A stretch of 64,000 nt of DNA, from the NCBI RefSeq assembly GCF_000327385.1, contig NW_008708402.1:146608-210607 (forward strand). Reading direction: 5' to 3'. Below are positions 43,056-55,214 of the stretch, in pieces. The notes below the pieces were generated by a model, which saw only the letters and a list, made by a program, of their open reading frames with translations, searched no databases and was not told the origin of the DNA. The DNA comes from Lottia gigantea (taxonomy: Eukaryota > Mollusca > Gastropoda > Lottiidae). Positions within the stretch are counted from its first letter, which is position 1. Every line of letters begins with the position of its first letter. A program made the translations under genes and the position numbers.

Positions 43056-44588
43056 TCACACTAGCCTGCAGTTCTCTTCATCAAAGTTATCAGTACAATC
43101 ATCTACTCCATCACATATTACAGAGTTATCTGTACACAGATTAGCCTCTGGACCCGTGGAGCAGCTGAACTGGAAATCTGCACAGTCTAAAGGTTGAACA
43201 GGAAAAAGGCTCAATTAGGTATGTAAGCTATAAATCAAATAACGATATATGTTTTGCCATTTCTAGTGCAAAGGGTCTATCCATTCTCAGCTTTCGGGTA
43301 CAACTTTTAGCACAACGGTTATCAAGTTAAACCTACGAATTTGTCCGCCATAGGGTTACCATTGCTTTTGATACAGATCCTCCAGTAATTCGGGACGGAC
43401 CGTGTGCACACTGCATGTCATACCCATCTTCATTAAACCAATTGAGTGCAGAAATGTCCTCATTACTAGAATATTTTAAGAAACAGATGGTCAAGTAAAA
43501 AAGGACATGGGCATAAAAATGGACGCAAATATAAACAGAAAAAATCTGTGTACGCTTATGTATAAACCGCTACGCGGATTTATACAGTGTACACAGGTTT
43601 TTTCTGTTTATACATCGATAAACTGAAAATATGTTCAGATCATTCCTTAAATAATCAAGAAAATTATTTTGTTACCTCCACATGAACTTTCATCAAGTCC
43701 ATTTACACATTGATTTTGATCGTCACAAATTTCTATTATTGGTATTGTCTTGTCATCAGTCGAGGAACAAGTAAATTGTAGAGTCACTGAAAGGATAGAG
43801 TATAGCGTTATGTTTTTTAATTAAACCCTTTCTCTAGCTTTCCCTAGGTTCAAACTTTCAGTAACGCTGGGCCTGTATATTTTTAGGAGAAGCCAGAGTC
43901 TTAATTCTTAGACGTATCAAGTTCCTTATTATTAGCAGCGTGCTGTCTTTTTAACTGTTTCAAAACCAAAATGGAATATTTCTATATCGCTCTACAATTG
44001 ACATATTGAGCACTATTTTAACAGTGAAAATATTTTATTATTGAAGATATTAGCATAGATAAAGGATATGTTCGATGCAAATGGCGCCTTTCAATCCCTA
44101 CTTTGAAAACACTTACACCTACATAAACCAAGTACTAACAATCCGAACCGCAAAACGAAACCCGAAATCCAAAACAACATTATTGGCAATACATTGGAAG
44201 CAGCTATTGAACTTTCACATGAGGAAGTGTATCAATGTAGTGTAAATAGTATGTGTTACATAATAAAAAAAGTAACATGTGTCCAGAAAATCCCAGTCTG
44301 GAACCACGCCCGCCATTGCGGCCAGAGTTAATAAATATTTAGTTTTCGGAGGGTTTGGATTCTCCCAAATGTACAGGCCTAGGGTGGAGCAGACACTTTA
44401 TTTAGAAATTAGGATTAAGGGTCTTGATATTGGGGTCTCTTCTGTTCTTATTCTGATCTGAAATTAGAATTAGAATACTTACTTATATTATTTTCCTCTG
44501 AAGAGCTTTCCGAGCTCGAAGAACTCGAACTAGACGCATTGTAGCCAGTCAACAACATTAGTATTGTAATTGGTTGAAGAAACATCAT
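43056..44588 (-). CDS. Small secreted protein with two LDLa domains
   Basis: A three-exon gene found from splice sites: 44483-44588, 43676-43786 and 43056-43186, with phase-1 junctions summing to exactly 348 bases (115 residues plus stop). Exon 1: signal peptide MMFLQPITILMLLTGYNA, then a run of serines and glutamates. Exon 2: an LDLa-like domain with FTCSS, ICDDQNQCVNGLDESSC. Exon 3: a second LDLa domain with CADFQFSCS, ICDGVDDCTDNFDEENC, including the acidic calcium-binding end, then LV and stop. Donors GTAAGT and GTAAC and acceptors CCTTTCAG and CCTTTAG agree. Role: probable extracellular ligand or calcium-dependent binding (family knowledge). The copy A partner is a dead fragment. A Penelope 3' fragment lies in intron 1. 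Confidence 0.8.
43530..43612. repeat. Near-perfect 83-bp palindrome
   Basis: Arms of about 40 bp run from ATATAAACAGAAAAAATCTG to its complement CAGGTTTTTTCTGTTTATA, with inner steps TGTGTAC/GTGTACAC and TATAAACCGC/GCGGATTTATA, around a three-base centre at 43571. It lies in intron 2 of the LDLa gene. It could be a foldback MITE or a structured intron element. Confidence 0.85.
44336..44470 (-). mobile_element. Penelope 3'-end fragment
   Basis: The reverse complement of this interval matches about 31000-31112, the 3' end of the Penelope element, at high identity: it shares ATCCTAATTTCTAAATAAAG and CACCCTAGGCCTGTACATTT. It begins only 13 bases inside intron 1 of the LDLa gene, next to the splice donor. 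A 5'-truncated insertion, typical of target-primed reverse transcription. Confidence 0.85.
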
Positions 44589-45931
44589 TTAAGGTTTATT
44601 GGAATATGCAGTTATTTCTAGCTGATAAAAAAAGGTTTAAATATATATAAGAGATTTAGTTTTATATAATAAAATACCCGTTCAATGCGTCACGTATGAT
44701 TTAAGCTTAATGCTGATAGTGAAAAAGTCGGTAGACATCTTGCAAAAATACAGATAGAAGGTAAGGATCAAAACTGCAGATTAGAATAAGCACGTGAACG
44801 TGACCAATGGACAGAAATGTGACAATCAAAATTTCTTTTCGTATATAAACTGATCATGACAAAAACTGAAACATGTCTCTTACAAAGGACGAAGAAACGA
44901 GATGAAGCATTTAAAGATCTCTTTCATGCGTCATCACTTCCTTGCAGCACATGGTGATACGTAGCTATAGATATTATTTATAGTCAGATAGTTCTATTTT
45001 TGAGATAAACATTGAAAATGCATTTGCTCACAATAAAATAAATGATTTACCTTGTGGTGATAATTAGAGACGTTCTGTACTAAACATCAACAACATGTGT
45101 AAAGTTTCCACCGTTCGACTTTTATAAAAAATAGTATAATGATGACCATCAATAAGATAATATTATTTGCCCTCAATTGACATTCTGATACAATCTAGTC
45201 AAAAGTTTAAAGCGGGATAATTTCTAAGTTGTATTACTTTATTTGTTGGTTTAACCCTTTTAGGATCATAAGACATATTTGTCTAAAATTTATAAAGCCT
45301 GTTACAGTATATTTTTTTTAGAAAAATGTTTTATAAACATACATTCTATTAATCCATGCTGTAAGTAGACAAATAATCAAATTTCTTTCGTAATTTATCA
45401 ATATAAAATGAAAAATATTTATTTGGACGTCCTAGTGGCTCTAAAAGACACATTTACGCCCAATAACACAGGGGAATTTTTGTAGTACTTTCCATTTTTT
45501 GTCAAGTTCTCACTGTAAGTGTCGAGGGTTAGATGTGAAAGTGAAAGTATGTGTCTCTCAAAATTACAATTGCACACTGCATGTAGTTGTTCGTCTATCT
45601 GAATAATTAACCCTTAAAGTAAAGGAGTCAGACATGATTCACGTCGAGGTTGTAACGATTTATATACTAATTTCGCTCTTGGTTTAATCTTTGAGCTATA
45701 CATGTATTTATATATTTTCAGACTCGGTGGCTCAACTACCATAGTGATCCCTCCCCCCCCCCCCCCCCATGAATAAAATATCACTTTGCTTTTGATTTAA
45801 ATTTGACCTTTATTTTCTAAGCTAATGAAATTCCATTACATGTGTAAATATGAGTCATTGGTACGTTACGTTAATTCATATAAACTTCGAAATTTATATC
45901 CAATATCTAACAGTTTTATGTCAATATATTT

Positions 45932-48900
45932 TCATCTCGGGTCATTCTTTAACTTCCAGCAATACATTACAAACTGCGATATGTCTAATAAAAGCACTAC
46001 GCCAAATACTAGACATATCAAAACAACCCCTGTGGTCCCAACTGTCATTGCAGATGTTCTGTCGTCTGGCGCTGAAACCCGTTTACGCTGAAATGATACA
46101 GTTGCTGTTTTATCAACAGAGAGATATTCAACAAGTTCATCTGATTCCTTCTCGACGTTTTCGGCTGTTTTCTTTGCTCTTCTTAAACAAGGGCATCCAC
46201 ATATCTTTTGTCCTGTAAATAACATGGCATAAAATAATCTTAATCAGATTTTCTTCAAGAAATATTTAACGCCCATACAAATTTATACCTATCCCTTCAT
46301 ATTATACTAGACCCGCCACCTTTTATAGCAAAATACATTTTTCTGTCTCGGCTTGTGTTTTTTGCTCTTGATGAACTTAAAAAGGGACCATGATAGTTGT
46401 ACTTTGTTTTATATTTTTTGTATTATTGATATTTTGATGCTTATTTTGAACGTATTTTAATTATATTATATCTATATTCATTTAATCTTTTCACATTATT
46501 GTACCGTTTTAATGTTTGTTATCGACCTATAAAGGACCATGACACCTGTACATTGTTTTATCTGTAAAGTAACATATATCTATACTAAATCTACATTCAT
46601 TATATATTTCACCTTATTGAACTGTTTTATATTTGTATGCTGCCCACAATGGGCGTATATGTAATAAATCTTATCTAAATAAATAATATCGAGAAAAAGT
46701 GGTTGAACACCGTTATACTTCCATCTTTCGTAAGAGCTGGTCAGTGTATAATTTGTATAATTTAAGTTTTCTATCCGTTATCAAAAAATTAAAAAATGGT
46801 TATATAATTACTCACTTAAAAAATATTCGGTTGGTGATGTCTGGTATGTTGGGTGTGATGTAGTAATGACTGTACTATTGTTTTGAAGAGTAGCTGAAGA
46901 AGTGTCTGAGGCTAATGACATTGTAGAGGTCATATTTTCCGTAATGTAAGTTGTTTCAGACGCAGTTGATGTATGCTGAGTCGTTGAAGGTACTCCAGAT
47001 GAAGTCGCTTGTGGCGTTATTGTCAATGCTGAAGTTGATGACTTGGTTGTCGTTGTCAATGCAACTACTGATGTCTGAGAGGCTTCTTCATTTTGTGAAA
47101 CCGATACTGGTAGCGTTGTTGTCGGTGAATGCATCACATTCGATGGCGATGTTTGTGAGACGAAATTAGTTGCTGTTGATGAATAAGAGGTTGTTTCTGG
47201 AGTAGACACTGCGGGATCTGTTTTTGGTGATATTGTGTCTATTTTTGACGTTGATGACACTTGTTCAAAGGCCATAGATAAAGTTGTGGATGGGGACGAC
47301 AAATTGGTAATTTTCGTAGATGTTGATGCAACTGATGATAGCTGGGAGGTTGTTTCTGTCGTCTCTATTTTTGACGTCGGTGACACTCGTTCTGAGGTCG
47401 TGGATAAAGTTGAAAGTGGTGATTGGGATAACAAATTGATCATTCTTGAAGATCTTGATGCAACTGATGATAGCTGGGAGGTTGTTTCTGTCGTCTCTAT
47501 TTTTGACGTCGATGACACTCGTTCCGATGTCGTTGTTAAAGTTGAAAGTGGCGATTGGGATAACAAATTTATAATTTTTGTAGATGTTGATGCAACTGAT
47601 GATAGCTGGGAGGTTGTTTCAGTCGACGAACGAAGATCTGTTTCTGGCAATATTGTCTCTACTTTCGATGTTGGTGACATTTGTTTTGACACCGTACTTA
47701 AAACTGATAAAGGTGTTGATTGAGACTGCGAAGCTTGATCCGACATTGGTTGAGGGGATGGCACAGTTGATATTGATGTTAGTTGGGTTTGGGACGATAA
47801 CTTTGTAGTTGTAGCTGTTGATTTAGTTATCGTAGAAGATGTGATGTTTGATGTTGCAGGTATCAATAAAGGTGATTGTTCAGGCGTTGTTGATGTAGTG
47901 CTATCTGTTACGAATAAATCCGATGGCGATGATGGAGTTGGTTGTTCTTGTGATGTCGATTGTTGCTTTGAAGTAATTGGAGCAGTTGTTCTTGCCGTGT
48001 AGGGTGATGTCGGTTCTGTTGAAGAAGAAGGATACTGTGTCAGTGAACACTGTCGTCGAGGATCGTCACTACTGTCTGTATATGGTACATTGGAGGTCCG
48101 GATTGTGCCTGGAACAATCAAATAAATAATATAGCTTAAAGCTTGTAGAATTATTTTATACTGAAAATTATTTTTAGCCCGAAAAAACACGTTGACATGT
48201 ATAATGTAACATTAGAATTAAAAAAAAGAAAAGAAATAGTTTAATGCTTACTGTTGTAACACACTTTTCGATACGTTAAAGTAGTCAAGTCTGTAGTGAA
48301 GGTATTTTGTGAAAAATGAATGAAGTCGGTCGGATCATCTGATTCATATATGTAACACATAGAAGGACTCCTGAACAGCACACCATAACAGTTGTCCTGT
48401 TGTACCTTACAAATCCGTATACATTCGGTTTTTGTTGCAGTCACATTATAATAAGGTTCATTACTCATAATTGTATGATCCACTTCCATAGTACACGAAC
48501 CTACAAAAAGTTTATTTGTTTGTTATATTACATAACAACAATTTCTTGACATTATCATAGACAAATTAAATATCATTTTAAAAGCGTTGGCGTTGGATTG
48601 AAGACAGACGATACTTTCTTTCGTATAAATAAGCTTAATACGTACCGGTTTCTTTTTGACAAACAAATTCATACTGTTTATAACAGAACATTGTTTTCCA
48701 ACTGAAGTGATTCCCGTCAATACGGACACACTTTTCTCTACTTTGACGATCGGGCTCTGTTGAGTACCAGTTATCCCATGTTCCCAGTGCACTGTCATCA
48801 ATCCATTTATATGTATATCCATTAGCAATACGTTTATCAAGATGAAGACCAAACCAGAAGTCGTTACTTAAATTTATATGAAATAAGAGTTTAATGTCCA

Positions 48901-51829
48901 TTTCTTTTGCTCCTTATTGATTGAGTTTCGACAATACTATCGAAACCACACTGCGGATGTAGAGACATAAAATTTCAGAACAGAAATTGCCCATGTAGCT
49001 TGAATAAATATAACTTGTCAGACATACGACCAAGTTTCTGTTCAATACTTAAAAATGTTCATTGCAAAAGTAATAAAATTCCTGCTCAAGTAGAATTGTG
49101 CTCGTGAACTAATTTTGACTGGTTTTAAGTCAAGGGAAATAACTCAAAAAAGTTTCTCCGAGAAATTGGCTTATTCGAAATTATCTAAGATCTCATGAAT
49201 ATAAATGATCAGGCAAAATTTCATCCATATCGATTGAAAATTCCTATTTCTATTGTGTTCATCATCATTATTCAAATTTATTTAAAATATACTTAAAACT
49301 TATAAACGAAATGTAAACAGACTAGAAGGTAAATTTCTCGACAGATTTTAAAGAAATTTAGTGAAATTGTTTATTATTTCCTATGAACCCTATTTAAAAT
49401 AAAAAAGAGAAAATTCTTGACTGAGTTAGACTAAACTTGGTGAAATTGTTTATCATAATCAAAGGGTGAACCCTATCAAAAATAATAAAAAAAATGTTAC
49501 TCTCAGAATGTTTTCATCACCTCTTGTTAACCTCCTTGACTTTAATATAGATCATTAGTATAACATGTAAACGATATAGGTTGATGGCTAAGGTGCTTTG
49601 CGACTATAATATACTAATTTTAAAGGACACCCTCACTTAAATCAAACCATGACTTACTTTGTCAATGTTCTTTGTAGAAAAATCTTCGTTACGGCCATAG
49701 TACCTTGTGTCTTTGCCATCAACAAATCCATGTCATTGTATTTACACGTACAGTATGCGTCATTCCATGACGTTTTAGTTGTAAATATTGTAATGGTCGA
49801 CTTATTTCTGGCAGAGGCCATGTTGATGCCTATAAACAAAACAGGGAGTTTGTTATTGTTAAGAATAAAGACGAAAGCTTAAAGGAACAGAGTATAGTTC
49901 ATCCAACTGTTGGTTGTCCTCAATTTAATGGAATTTTCCTTTTTATTCCAGAACCAGAAATTATGGTCAAGATTGGAAACCTAAAACATAATGTATATTG
50001 GGGCCTTTTGCTAAAGTTCGAACTGGATCAATTTCAAAGGAGTGAAAAATGACCGTTAATGACTAACAATAGGGGTTAGGCGAATAAACAATGCGTTGAG
50101 ACTATTGCATAGCCAACTCTCATCCGATAGAATGAAACAAATGTGTAAAAATACGCAAAACAAATAAACATCTGCCATGTTAAGTTGCGACAGCTCTGAA
50201 ACAAGGGATTTCATACTCCTACATGTGCCATTGTGGACCCCAAGTTCCAAATTGATCTGCCAAAGGTTGATACTATTTACAGATTATAAAGACAGACATT
50301 TAACTGTAATGTTCTGTGACGTTTTATTGACCTCTATTTAAAGATACAGTATGCAAAATATTCAACATCGTTAATCACACCTGAAAATATTTCAGTATGC
50401 TTTTCATATGTATCTCCATGATTAAACTGAATTTGTTTCAAAAGGGTTAATTTAAAAAAAAGAGAATACTCTTTGGCATAGTTTTGATTTTGGCTTTATA
50501 ACCTCGATGGCTAATGGCTCGACCTTATTAGTTAAAAGCTAGTAGTAAACCATAAAACTATGTTCCGTTATTTAAAGTTTATGTAAGGTTTTTAAATAGT
50601 TTTTGTTAAAAACTTTACGGCTGGATTTTATTACTTAAAACTTTCAGGAGATGCTGATGCTGATGCAAAACAAATTTCGAAATAAAACGGAATGTTCCTT
50701 TAAGTAGGCCAAGGTCGCCAAGATCTGCACCGTGCATATGCAACATGTTTCTGCAAGGATATCCCGCCGAAAAAAATATATATGTAATAATTGTATAGCA
50801 CATTGATTATTTGCATAGTAGCTAAATACATCTGTCACTACAGTAGTCGAAATTGTAATTTTTCAACTAATTGCAAAAGTCAGTCTCTATTCCGGAGACA
50901 GTCACAATGTCATTTGTCGAATCGTACCCAACTCGGATTCGCAGTGCCGAACCGCTAAGCGACCGCTGCATGAAGTGGTGCGGTTTAGAGCTACTGTGAT
51001 TGCCACTCACGAAACTTTGCGAGGAATAACCTGAAACCTAACATCATGGAATCGAGAAGATCGTTAGACAAGCATCGTAGAATTTCCATGAACTCAATGA
51101 TAGCGCTGTGCAATCGTGATACGATGGCTGCATTTGTTACATTTGACACGACCTGTGTACGCTTTCCTATGACATTTTCACTGGACTCAATGTTTGTAAA
51201 TATTGTTCTATCCCATTTGGTTTTCGCTGTGCTTTATAGAGTTCTGAATCTAAAAATTCAGCTTGTTATGAGAAATATCCATGTTTATTGGAACGTCTTC
51301 GTGGCAGCCATTTTGAAAACAGCCAAAATCTAAATGGTCAACGATATTGTTTAGTTATGTACTTCATTTGGAACAAATATTGCAAATTTGGTGGTTTTCT
51401 TTTCAACTATCCGTTCAACTATTAATGCAATATGGATATTTTCTATAGATATAGCGTATTATCAAAACTGTTTAATTGTGAGACTCACCGATGGAAAAAA
51501 TCAACGTCAGAATGAATTTTTGATATGGTATTTCCAGGTTATTAAGAAAGCATTTAGTAATGTTCAATTCTAATTTGTTTTATTCAATCTAATCCTTGAT
51601 TTAAATGAAAACCATGTGAAGGGGCCCTGGTGATCGATGATCTCTGTCAGGAATTATACTGTTAAAGTCTCCGTGTTTATATAAATAGTCAAATTAATCG
51701 TACACTTTGGAACACTCGTGAGTAATCATTATCAAACGCTTATGTTTTTTGGACAAAATAAATAAAAGAAAATACATACTTACCCCATACCATTAATAAT
51801 AAAATACAAGAAGTAACTGTGGATCTCAT
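45932..51829 (-). CDS. Lectin-mucin membrane protein, gene 1
   Basis: Six exons deduced from splice sites: 51784-51829, 49658-49829, 48646-48866, 48252-48500, 46816-48108 and 45932-46212. Phases agree and give 753 residues. Order: signal peptide (MRSTVTSCILLLMVWG); C-type lectin domain split by a phase-2 intron (SWNDAYCTCKYNDMDLL; then NDFWFGLHLDK, TWDNWYSTEPD, KCVRIDG, FVCQKE); PAN/apple-like exon (CTMEVDHT, CIRICKVQQDNCYGVLF); a 430-residue Ser/Thr-rich mucin-like exon with three 44-residue repeats; and a last exon with CGCPC, a basic linker and a transmembrane helix (VGTTGVVLICLVFGVVLLL) near the C-terminus. The EPD in place of EPN/QPD makes sugar specificity uncertain. Likely a cell-surface glycan receptor (inference). 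Confidence 0.82.
46370..46690. repeat. Intronic repeat with LINE-like 3' tail
   Basis: Two related units of about 150 bp (AAAGGGACCATGATAGTTGT and AAAGGACCATGACACCTGTA), then a GCCCACAATGGGC hairpin, GTATATGTAATAAA and a TCTAAATAAATA tail. The hairpin and short tail look like the 3' end of a non-LTR element, but no coding part is attached. It is within the last intron of lectin-mucin gene 1. Confidence 0.4.
47235..47640 (-). repeat. 132-bp coding tandem repeat in the mucin exon
   Basis: Three units of 44 codons, each with ETTSQLSSVAS, INLLSQSPLSTL and SERVS(S/P)TSKIET; the third is diverged and slightly shorter. Units differ by few bases. Such repeats in mucin-like domains expand and shrink easily and set the length of the glycosylated stalk. 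Confidence 0.85.
49130..49510. repeat. GGGAAATAACTC-type intronic repeat
   Basis: Contains CAAGGGAAATAACTC followed by TTCGAAATTATC(T)AAGAT(C)AT(G)AATATAAATGATCA, which also occurs in a related form at 54590-54890 and, as its first part, in the BEL/Pao LTR. The family is unnamed here; probably a dispersed, partly tandem repeat. Confidence 0.4.
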
Positions 51830-53294
51830 TGCTGTTAGCTGAAATTGACATTTTTCATTTGAAAATTTTTGACGGAAATTTGTTTCTTCAAATAAGTCAT
51901 GCCCATTGAATGTGTACGTATTTTGAATGGTTTTGCATACGACTGATGGATTAACGAAATTATAATAAATCAGTAATTATTCGACATAAAGTAATAATGC
52001 AAAGACAGTAATTACTCGGGGTTCAATTTAGATAGAAAAATTTATTAGCTATTTATCACACTAAATTTAAGTTTTGGCTAATAAAGTTAATAGTAGATTC
52101 TCATTTCATAAAAACATTCGACAGCAATTTTAATTTTCCTGTTGTAGAATTTAGATCGATCTTGCCAAAGACTTTAATTCTTTACATTATGGTTATAGAG
52201 ATCACCCATTTATTAAGATGACAAAAAGGCTTTCCACAAGGAGTTTATGCAGTATAATACACGATTGCAGGGTCGTAACTACATCAAGGCATTTGCCTCA
52301 TGCCGAGAGTTACATGTACCTGTATATTTATAGATTTGGCAGATTATTTTCATAGAAAATATAGATATTGTTTTGATTCGAAGATCTTGGTGATAAATTT
52401 TTATTTTATCTAATCAAAGTTAATATTGGAACGCAAAATGGGTCATTCTGACTCACAAAATTTAATGCGATACCCCTTAAATTAAACTTCAACATTCAAA
52501 ATGTATATGATGGATGACAGAGACTTCCTCTGCAATGAGATCCAATCATGTTCAAAAGAAAAGTCTTCTTACTCCCTTAGTTGTATTCCATAAAAAAAAA
52601 ACTTGATTATAGGACTGAAAAAAATCCCTTACCTCTACTCGAAATTTATTATTTAATCTGGAAACTTCTGTTCGTTGGAAGTGAACAAAGAAACTATGAT
52701 TACTTTATTGCTCTAATGAATATGAATTATTAACCAATTCTAATACAAAGTTGCTCAGGCGACTGACACGAACGATCATAAAAATAACGTCCCAATTAAT
52801 GTTCCAAATCGTACACTTGGTATTTTTCCATAGGTACAATCCAAACAATAGTATAAATAATATCCACAGTTGAAGGGATGGAATGTCATGTTAGGGCAAA
52901 AAAAAGAATGCTGATGTGGAAGGAACGGTATAGGGAAGACGCATAGATATTGCACAAATAACTGATTTGAACAAAAAGAAATGGGAGACGATATCTTACT
53001 GAATCCATTATAGAATTCTGATAAAATTAGAAATGATCGTTACTTTAAGCAATCGGGTTACCAGAATTACAGAAGAAGATAATCTTTAACTAGTTGTGTC
53101 TTATTAAAAAAACAGCTAGTATCCTGTTTTTGTAATGAATTAGTTAATTATTGAAATATTTTGCTTTAATCAATATATGTGATGATGAAATAAAATCAAA
53201 TCAATGATTGAAGAATTACTGAAGCAAATCAGATTTACTCATTCATCGATTTGTTTTCCGCGAGTACGTTTTGACACTTGAAGATACTTTATTA

Positions 53295-53490
53295 GCTTGC
53301 TGGACACGATAGTGTGGTATGCTCTAGTCTCATTCTGATCACAGAAAACTGTCATCCTGCCAAGTAATCTGCTAGCAAATTGGACACGATAGTTTGATAT
53401 GTTCTAGTCTTATTACGATCACAACTTACTGTCATTATGTCAAACAAGCAAGTACTGATAACAGACAATTGACATCGTACCAAACGCAAT
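53295..53490. repeat. Minisatellite, units of about 78 bp (copy B)
   Basis: Two full units and one partial unit with GGACACGATAGT cores and CTCTAGTCTCATTCTGATCAC-like followers, equivalent to 23980-24225 in copy A. Confidence 0.65.
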
Positions 53491-53871
53491 CACAAGAGTT
53501 TGGTATGTTTGGTATTTCCTTTGTCTTGTTTTCAGTTTTCTTATCCAAAACGCTAATTCCATATTGTACATGTAAAAATTGAAAAAAGCACAGTAAATAC
53601 ATTGTATTAAACAAAACATGAAAAACGAACATGAAGAAACACTCTTAGGCAATTTTTCTTCACCAACAAAACTGTTAAGTGTTTCAGTCGGGAAATTCTA
53701 GAACTTACTTTCATATCATGTCTGCATTTGTCAATGTTTAACTAGAACAGATGATAATTAGCTTATTGTATCTTATTGAAAATCATATTCTCAATGACTA
53801 TTTCAGGTTACATCTCTTGAAATTGTGGTATAAATAAAGCCATGGGTGGAAGTCATTCTTGAGGTTCTGCT

Positions 53872-54180
53872 TCATTGATCAAAGTTTTTCCAGCTAATGA
53901 GATGGAAACAGTATCCAGTAGGTACCACCTGTGCATGAACGCAGTAGGCGTAGCCGTTTCCCATGTTAAGTGTCTTCACGCCATAGTGATTACGTAGCGT
54001 ATGTTTGCTAATAATGAAAGTGGTAGCATGAGAGTTGTGTTCGAAACTATGATCAACATTTTTTATTAGCATTCGCAACTGTATCGCTGCTATACTAACT
54101 AACACTGCCTCTCTACAAACTCTACGGGGCCAGGTCAATTTAATCTTAATTTCAATTAAACTGACTGACGAGAATGACAT
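53872..54180 (-). other. Unrecognised 102-residue frame
   Basis: A minus-strand open frame with mixed composition (for example GNGYAYCVHAQVVPTGYCFH) in a segment found only in copy B. It has no signal peptide, no clear splice context and no family I recognise. It could be chance or a remnant of a repeat. Confidence 0.2.
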
Positions 54181-54589
54181 GAAAGTGAGAACTTTTATTA
54201 TATTCAGAATGAACGCCTATGGTTAAGTAATTCGATAGCACCTCCAGGTAAAGATTGTATGGTACTGAAAAGGTTCAGTACAGATTAAAAACCATTAAGT
54301 CTGCAGGGTCAAGGTTGTTTCATGACTGACAGATTCAGTTACCTGACAGAATAGAACAACTAATTGTTCAACTATTTCATTCTATCTACAAAGCCCCACA
54401 CCCCCCTCCACCCTTTAACAGTTCAAAAATTTTCAAATCCCATGCCTCGAGTTAAGTCAGATATGATGTCTTTACTTTAAAATAACAACTAACAAGTGTT
54501 TGCCTAGCAAGATTCGCCCACTTCCCTGATAAAACTGTCATCAAGGGCAGTCACCAAACTATTTCAATTCGTACGAAAAATCTAACTTG

Positions 54590-54890
54590 CCAAAGATATT
54601 GTTGATTTAAACCAACACAAAATTATCTCCTCTATCGCGCTCACAAGCAACATTTTACAGAAAATTGTTAAAATCAGATGACATCTTATGTATTTATGAA
54701 AACTGTAGTAACTATTGTGTTCACAAACAAAGTCAAGGGCAATAACTCTAAAACTGTTCAGCGAAAAATCGTTATATTCGAACTTGACCAAGATATCATC
54801 AATATAAATGATCAAACCACATTTCATTAAAATCACATGAAAACTGTAGGCTTATGTGTTCACAAACAAATTTCGACGCGTTGTCTGGTT
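54590..54890. repeat. Two-unit tandem repeat with GGGCAATAACTC
   Basis: Two units of about 150 bp, each ending in TGAAAACTGTAG...TGTGTTCACAAACAAA. The second contains AGTCAAGGGCAATAACTC. Related to 49130-49510. Confidence 0.5.
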
Positions 54891-55214
54891 ATATTTGGAG
54901 GATTAGCTTGGTGAGCCGAGCTGGCTTGGTTTGCCGGGTAACTCTGACCTGACGGATGCCACTCTAGTCAATTTCTACGGATTTACTCAAATGCGTTTAT
55001 AAAGAAGGCGGACCAGCAGTAACAGAGTCAAAGGATTAACTTAAGTCATCGTCGCTTTGTCACGTGAAGATCAATGTTGTCTAAGAAAAAGATAGGAAAT
55101 AACCTTTATTGCCTTGTTATCCACTTTGGCCCAAATGTATATATTGCCCAAAGCATATCAGATAGACCACAATAAGTAGTTTTTAAAACAAATTGTTGGA
55201 CTGTTGAACCTCAT

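Noticed and set aside
47235-47723. 162-residue plus-strand frame rich in Asp and Val repeats
   Set aside because: Antisense shadow of the mucin tandem repeats of lectin-mucin gene 1, which has matching splice sites on the minus strand.
51046-51333. 95-residue plus-strand frame in intron 1 of lectin-mucin gene 1
   Set aside because: No domain, no splice context and opposite to the gene; probably chance or a repeat remnant.
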